Assembly: GCF_018531375.1 (NCBI RefSeq)
Contig: NZ_JAHBOH010000001.1
Coordinates: 2,852,001-2,916,000, forward strand
Length of the DNA: 64,000 nt
Source of the DNA: Cellulomonas fulva
Lineage (GTDB): Bacteria; Actinomycetota; Actinomycetes; Actinomycetales; Cellulomonadaceae
Reading direction: 5' to 3'
Below are positions 59,642 through 64,000 of this stretch, piece by piece. Each line of letters starts with the position of its first letter. Position 1 is the first letter of the stretch. The notes below the pieces were generated by a model. It worked only from the letters and a program-made list of their open reading frames with translations. It did not search any database and was not told where the DNA came from. A program made the position numbers and the translations under genes.

Positions 59642-60403
59642 TCAGTCCTCCGTGCTCTCGTCGTCGGCCGACTCGTCCGCGGCCGCTGCGTCGGCGTCCT
59701 CCGGCTCGTAGTCGTGGGTGAGCGCCTGCTCGGAGACCTGGACGGTCGACGAGAACGCGTAGTAGTCGCCGTTCTCCTCGTCCCCGGTCACCGCAGCGGA
59801 GGCGAGCCACGCGTCCTGGAAGCCCGGCACGGAGTTGAGCGCCTTGAGCCACTCCGCCGTGTCGGGGACGGTCACCGACCGGCCCGTGAAGGCGATCTGG
59901 CCCAGGCTCGGGCCCTGGAGCGGGTCCGTCGGCTCCGGCGCGCCCGACATGGGCGTCGCGTAGGCCACGGTGAAGTTGTCGATGCTCGCGCCCTCCGGCA
60001 GGACCGCCGCGATCGCGTCGATGTACTCCGACCAGTTCACGTCGGTCGCCATCGCCATGGGGAGCGCCTTCTCGTTCGCCTCGAGCGCGCCGAGCACCAG
60101 CGGCACCTCGGCGTACTTGGGATCGGCGAGCTGCCCCTGGATCCGGGTGGTCTCCGCCTGGGCGGTCTCGAGATCCGACTCGGCGGTGCTCACCTCGAAC
60201 AGCGAGAAGACCCAGGCGAGCGCGCACAGCGCGACGGTGCCGAGCAGGACGAGGGCGAGCAGACGCTTGGTCCGCCGCAGGCCGCGCGCAGCGCGCACCT
60301 CGGGCGGGAGCAGGTTCACCTGCGGCAGGCTCGTGCCGACGATCGACGGTCCCGCGCCCTTGGTCTTGGTCTTGGTGCGGGGACGCTCCAGCAGCGCGCT
60401 CAT
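59642..60403 (-). CDS. pilN: PilN-like type IV pilus assembly protein
   Basis: Membrane partner of PilM and PilO (253 residues). The N terminus carries the PilM-binding motif PQVNLLPPEV (about 30-39), then one membrane helix (about 49-69, LLALVLLGTVALCALAWVFS), a coiled-coil region, and a beta-rich domain with FTGRSVTVPDTAEWLKALN. The C-terminal tail is acidic. The ATG overlaps the pilM stop as ATGA. Confidence 0.88.
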   Translation of the reverse strand: MSALLERPRTKTKTKGAGPSIVGTSLPQVNLLPPEVRAARGLRRTKRLLALVLLGTVALCALAWVFSLFEVSTAESDLETAQAETTRIQGQLADPKYAEVPLVLGALEANEKALPMAMATDVNWSEYIDAIAAVLPEGASIDNFTVAYATPMSGAPEPTDPLQGPSLGQIAFTGRSVTVPDTAEWLKALNSVPGFQDAWLASAAVTGDEENGDYYAFSSTVQVSEQALTHDYEPEDADAAAADESADDESTED

Positions 60404-61464
60404 GCGGCAACTCCGTAAGCAAGTCCGACGGGGAGGGCCACGCACGACTCGCGGCCCGTGAGCTGGTCACGCCGAGCGGACTTGCCCGTCCGGAGGCCCG
60501 CGAGCGGGTCTCCGAGCGTGACGGGGAGTCGGCTCGCGCTCGACAGGTACTGCCCCAGCCCCGGCAGGTGCGACCCGCCACCGGTCAGGACGACGACGTC
60601 GACGCCCGCGCCGGGGTTGTTGCCCGTGTAGTAGACGAACGTGTTGCGGACGGACTCGACCAGCCCGCGCACGACGTGGGAGATCGCCTCCGCCGCGTCC
60701 TGACGGTCGGCCGGCACCGCGTAGCCGATGCCGATCTCCCGCTTCAGCGCCTCGGCCTCGGGGCCGGAGATGCTGCGCGCGGTGGCGAGGGCGTTGGTGA
60801 CGTGCTGCCCGCCCGAGGGCAGCGACCGGACCAGGCGGGGCACGCCGCGCGACGCGATCACGACGGTCGTGATGGTCGCGCCGATGTCGACGAACGCGGC
60901 GGTCGCGTTCGCGAGGTCGCCGCGGGCGAGAGCCCGCAGGAGCGCGAACGCGTTCAGGTCGACCATCTGGGGGTGCAGGCCCGCGGCCTCGACGGCCAGC
61001 ACGTTCGCCGTGACCGTGTCGCGCTGCGCCGCGACGAGCAGTCCACGCGCCTGCCGACCCTGCGAGGTGTCCAGCTCGGCCGTCGGGTAGAAGTCGAGCA
61101 GGGCGTCGTCCGTCGCCATCGGCAGCATCTCGCCGACCTGGTACGGGAGCGACTCCTTGATCTGGGCGAGCGGCATCCAGGGCAGGTCGAGCTCACGGAC
61201 GAGCACGCGCTGGTTCCCGACGCCCAGGACGACGTCCTTCGACTCGAACTTCGCCTGGGACCACAGCTGACGCAGGGCGGTCGCGACGCTCTCGGGCTGG
61301 ATGACCTCGCCGTCCCGGACCGACCCGAGCGGGACGGGGACCTCGCCGTAGCGCACCAGGGTCGGGGGGTTCTTGCCGTTGGGTCCTCCGGCACCGAACT
61401 CGAGCTCGGCCGCGCGAACCGCGGACGAGCCGATGTCGAGGCCGATGACACGTGTGTTGGCCAC
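60400..61464 (-). CDS. pilM: PilM-like type IV pilus assembly ATPase-fold protein
   Basis: Cytoplasmic actin-like protein of the pilus alignment complex. The 354-residue protein has the actin-fold phosphate loops VIGLDIGSSAVRAAEL and AFVDIGATITTVVI and the GGGSHLPGL adenosine loop. It should bind the PilN N terminus. GTG start with GAAGGGA upstream. First of the pilMNO group, 129 bases after the prepilin peptidase gene. Confidence 0.92.
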   Translation of the reverse strand: MANTRVIGLDIGSSAVRAAELEFGAGGPNGKNPPTLVRYGEVPVPLGSVRDGEVIQPESVATALRQLWSQAKFESKDVVLGVGNQRVLVRELDLPWMPLAQIKESLPYQVGEMLPMATDDALLDFYPTAELDTSQGRQARGLLVAAQRDTVTANVLAVEAAGLHPQMVDLNAFALLRALARGDLANATAAFVDIGATITTVVIASRGVPRLVRSLPSGGQHVTNALATARSISGPEAEALKREIGIGYAVPADRQDAAEAISHVVRGLVESVRNTFVYYTGNNPGAGVDVVVLTGGGSHLPGLGQYLSSASRLPVTLGDPLAGLRTGKSARRDQLTGRESCVALPVGLAYGVAA

Positions 61465-61593
61465 GGGTGTCCCTTCGTGCGGAGCCGGACGTTCGGATTC
61501 ACCTGTCGTATCGGGAGCGATCCATCCCGACTTGAGGGGAACCGACGAAGCCGTCGCTCCTGGCCCGGGCGGCGCGATCGGCCGCCCCGCAGG

Positions 61594-62379
61594 TCACAGG
61601 CCGCCGAGGTACCAGGACCAGAGCTGCTCGCCCGCGACGATCCCGAACAGGGCGCCGAGCAGCATCCAGGGCCCGAAGGGGATGCCCTGCTTGCGGCCCG
61701 CACGACCGGCGACCATGAGGCCGATCGCGTAGACGCCGCCGAAGAGGAAGGCGCCGAACCAGCCCAGCACCAGCGACCCCCAGCCGAACCAGCCGAGGTA
61801 GAGACCGAGGACGCCCGCCAGCTTCACGTCACCGAAGCCCATCCCGGCGGGGTACACCAGGACCGTCAGGAAGTAGACGGCGTACATCGCCGCTCCCCCG
61901 ATCACCGCGCGCACCAGCGCACCCCAGTCGGCGGCACCGCCCGGGTCGGCGCTCGCCAGGGCGAGCAGCACCAGCGCCACGGGGTAGGACGGGAGCACGA
62001 TCGCGTTGGGCAGCTTGTGGGTGTCGATGTCGATGAGCGTCAGGGCGACCGCCACCGCCACCAGGTACAGCAGCGCCGGCAGCACCCAGGACGGTCCGGC
62101 CCACCAGGCGGTCAGGCCGAACAGCACGCCCGTGACGAGCTCGACCGCGGGGTACCGCGGCGAGATCGGCTCGCCGCAGTCCCGGCACCGCCCGCGGAGC
62201 ACGAGCCAGGACAGCACGGGCACGTTGTCCCGGCCCCGGATCAGGTGACCGCAGCGGGGGCAGGCCGACGGCGGCCGCACCACGGACTCGCCGCGCGGGA
62301 CGCGCCAGACCACGACGTTGAGGAACGAGCCGATCGCCAGGCCGAGGAGACCGACGAGGACGACGAGTGCTGCGGTCAT
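61594..62379 (-). CDS. pilD: Prepilin peptidase / N-methyltransferase
   Basis: Aspartic membrane protease that cleaves the prepilin leader; 261 residues with about seven membrane helices. The N-terminal cytoplasmic loop has two zinc-binding Cys pairs (CPRCGH and CRDCGE) found in bifunctional members that also N-methylate. The catalytic aspartates are in LIDIDTHKLPN (about 117-119) and GMGFGDVKL (about 184). It lies four bases after the pilX-like gene and leads into pilMNO. Confidence 0.95.
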   Translation of the reverse strand: MTAALVVLVGLLGLAIGSFLNVVVWRVPRGESVVRPPSACPRCGHLIRGRDNVPVLSWLVLRGRCRDCGEPISPRYPAVELVTGVLFGLTAWWAGPSWVLPALLYLVAVAVALTLIDIDTHKLPNAIVLPSYPVALVLLALASADPGGAADWGALVRAVIGGAAMYAVYFLTVLVYPAGMGFGDVKLAGVLGLYLGWFGWGSLVLGWFGAFLFGGVYAIGLMVAGRAGRKQGIPFGPWMLLGALFGIVAGEQLWSWYLGGL

Positions 62380-62383
62380 GCGC

Positions 62384-63964
62384 TCAGGGGGTTCCGATCT
62401 CGCGCTTGTAGACCACGTCCACGCGGTAGCCCGCCGTCGTCGTGTCCGCCGACGGCAGGTCGACCCCCGGGATCCCGATCGGCACGTAGTTGACGGTCAG
62501 CGCGTTGCGCAGGTTGACGGTGCCACCGTAGAGCTGTCCCGACAGGTTCGTGCTGTTGTTGGTGTCGATCGTGCACGGCGTGTACAGGAAGAGCGTGATC
62601 GGCGAGACCGCGAGGCTGCCGGAGTCGCCCTTGATGTTGCCGATGCCGCCCGAGCACTCCGCGACCCCGTTCGCGTTGGCGTCCGGCACGATGATCCACA
62701 GCTTGTGCTCGTTGCCGTCCTTCGACGTCACCGAGAAGTTGCCGGTGGAGTAGAAGTCCTTCGCGAAGATCACGAGGTCGGCCCGGAGCTGCAGGTTCAC
62801 GCCGTTCTGGAAGGTCGTCTGGTTGCAGAAGCGCGTGTCGAACAACGTGGGCACCGCCGGGCCGAGCAGCGGCCCGTTGAGGTCGTAGCTCGCCCCGGCC
62901 ACCGTGCACTGGAGCTGGGTCCCGCCCGTCGTCGCCCGGGAGGCGGCCCACGACGGCGCGCTGTTCGCGGCCGCGTTGGTGCGCACCCACTGCTGGTAGG
63001 CCGCCGCGCGGTCGCCCGACGTGACGAACCCCGTCCAGTCCTGCGGCCGGTACAGCACCTCGGGAAGCCCCTTCGGGACGTAGACCGGGATCTGCGAGGT
63101 CGCCAGGCCCGTCCGCCTCACGCCACCGACCTGGATCGAGCTGGGACCACCCCAGGTCGTCAACGACCCGGTCAGCATGATGTCCTTGCCGATCTTCACG
63201 CCCGAGTTCATCGCGGCGTTCGCGGTCGCGTACAGCGAGCCGCCGATGCTCGCGAGCCCGGCGCTCTGCGCCTGCGAGATCTCGACGTAGTTCTTGCTCC
63301 ACAGGTCCCCGGTCACCCGGCAGGCGCCGGACATCCGCACGCCGCCGTTCGCCACGATCAGGCTGCCGTCGATCTTGACACCCGAGTTGCAGTTGACGTC
63401 ACCCGAGTCGACCCACACGTCGGCCTTCTCGTCCGGCAGCGTCGTCGTCACGGTGAACGCGTTCGTGGTCATGATGCTGTTGGCGGCGAAGATGGCCGAG
63501 CCACGACCGGAGACGACGCTGGGGGTCAGGACGATCTTGGACTGCATCGTCCGCGAGCGGCCGCTCTCGTCCTCGGCGGTGGAGGTCACGACGGCGGTCA
63601 CCGGCGCACCGGTCACGGTGCCCGAGGCGCACGTGAGCTTGTTGCCGTCCTTGTCGTAGTAGGCGATCGTCGCGCTCGCGTCGATCTGCGAGGGCGCCGC
63701 GCCGGCGTCCACGGTGCCGCTCGCCGGGTACCGGCAGGGCGTCGTCGTCTCCAGCTGGAGGTACACGTCGTCGATCAGCCCCTCGGCCGCGTGCACCTCG
63801 CTCGAGCGCGCGCGGTCCACGCCGGAGGCGCGCGACGCCGCGATGACGTTCGCCACGACGACCGCCGCGAGCATCGCGCCGATGAGCGCGACCGCGACGG
63901 CGGCGACGAGCACGCTCCCGCGCTCGTCTCCCGCTGCGGCCAGCCGGCCTCGAATCGCTCGCAT
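62384..63964 (-). CDS. PilX-like pilus-associated protein with large passenger domain
   Basis: A 526-residue protein. The N terminus (RGSVLVAAVAVALIGAMLAA, about residues 15-35) is a PilX-like hydrophobic segment following Gly, lacking the Glu at position 5 of major pilins. The rest is a large extracytoplasmic domain with Cys residues and beta-helix-like repeats (SGVKIDGSLIVANGGVRMSG, then GDLWSKNYVEISQ). It probably is a minor pilin-like or surface protein assembled with the pilus. Codes next to the prepilin peptidase with a 4-base gap. Further pilus genes likely lie beyond the right edge. Confidence 0.72.
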   Translation of the reverse strand: MRAIRGRLAAAGDERGSVLVAAVAVALIGAMLAAVVVANVIAASRASGVDRARSSEVHAAEGLIDDVYLQLETTTPCRYPASGTVDAGAAPSQIDASATIAYYDKDGNKLTCASGTVTGAPVTAVVTSTAEDESGRSRTMQSKIVLTPSVVSGRGSAIFAANSIMTTNAFTVTTTLPDEKADVWVDSGDVNCNSGVKIDGSLIVANGGVRMSGACRVTGDLWSKNYVEISQAQSAGLASIGGSLYATANAAMNSGVKIGKDIMLTGSLTTWGGPSSIQVGGVRRTGLATSQIPVYVPKGLPEVLYRPQDWTGFVTSGDRAAAYQQWVRTNAAANSAPSWAASRATTGGTQLQCTVAGASYDLNGPLLGPAVPTLFDTRFCNQTTFQNGVNLQLRADLVIFAKDFYSTGNFSVTSKDGNEHKLWIIVPDANANGVAECSGGIGNIKGDSGSLAVSPITLFLYTPCTIDTNNSTNLSGQLYGGTVNLRNALTVNYVPIGIPGVDLPSADTTTAGYRVDVVYKREIGTP

Positions 63965-64000
63965 GAGAATCCTCCTGGTCAGGGCGCCGGGACGGGGCTG

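Overview
The window reads as chromosomal DNA from a very GC-rich actinobacterium. Gene content and order suggest Micrococcales, probably Cellulomonas or a close relative (an inference; no 16S gene is present). Actinobacterial markers are rbpA, helY, pafB/pafC, the integration host factor mihF, a PriA without its helicase motifs, and the blocks hisE-hisG, rib, metK-coaBC-rpoZ-gmk-mihF, pyr and aro. Starts are often GTG. Most genes lie on the minus strand, and many neighbours overlap by 4 bases (GTGA or ATGA), so translational coupling is widespread. No rRNA, tRNA, CRISPR array, transposon or prophage was seen.

Layout. 1-9.6 kb: an unknown small gene, an aldo/keto reductase, rbpA behind a sigma-R type promoter, split lnt/ppm1, an amidohydrolase and helY. 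9.7-15.8 kb: diacylglycerol kinase, tatC, tatA, a small membrane protein, pafC and pafB, diverging from a DUF3866 gene. 15.8-21.5 kb: hisG, hisE and a riboflavin operon (ribD, ribE, ribBA, ribH and a PnuC-family transporter) behind an FMN riboswitch. 21.5-31 kb: rpe, rsmB, fmt, priA, metK, coaBC, rpoZ, gmk, mihF. 31.2-40.2 kb: pyrimidine operon pyrR-pyrB-pyrC-membrane protein-carA-carB-pyrF with a PyrR-binding mRNA element in front of pyrR. 40.3-47.6 kb: more accessory material, with a PrmC-like methyltransferase, two tandem secreted subtilisin-like proteases, a membrane GGDEF-EAL protein and a secreted unknown. 47.7-58.8 kb: nusB, efp, a SatD-like regulator with a membrane partner, then aroQ-aroB-aroK and aroC. 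The aro block is interrupted by a membrane-anchored PemK/MazF-fold protein and a 1314-residue secreted fibronectin-III protein. 58.8-64 kb: a type IV pilus block (pilM, pilN, pilO, prepilin peptidase, a PilX-like protein) that continues beyond the right edge.

The main non-coding signals are: a repeated leaderless promoter layout (TANNNT, 5-7 bases, then ATG or GTG) in front of twelve genes; the FMN riboswitch and the PyrR element; strong hairpins at operon ends; a (GGTCA)10 pentamer array at the aroQ stop codon; several short tandem repeats at gene ends and in linkers; and a duplicated carA 3' end that forms a 21-codon micro-ORF bridging carA and carB.

Most of the window is housekeeping sequence. 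The least described parts are the SatD-like pair with its ACAAG/CTTGT half-sites, the orphan membrane PemK, the carA-carB micro-ORF and the leaderless promoter set. No convincing new defence or mobile system was found.
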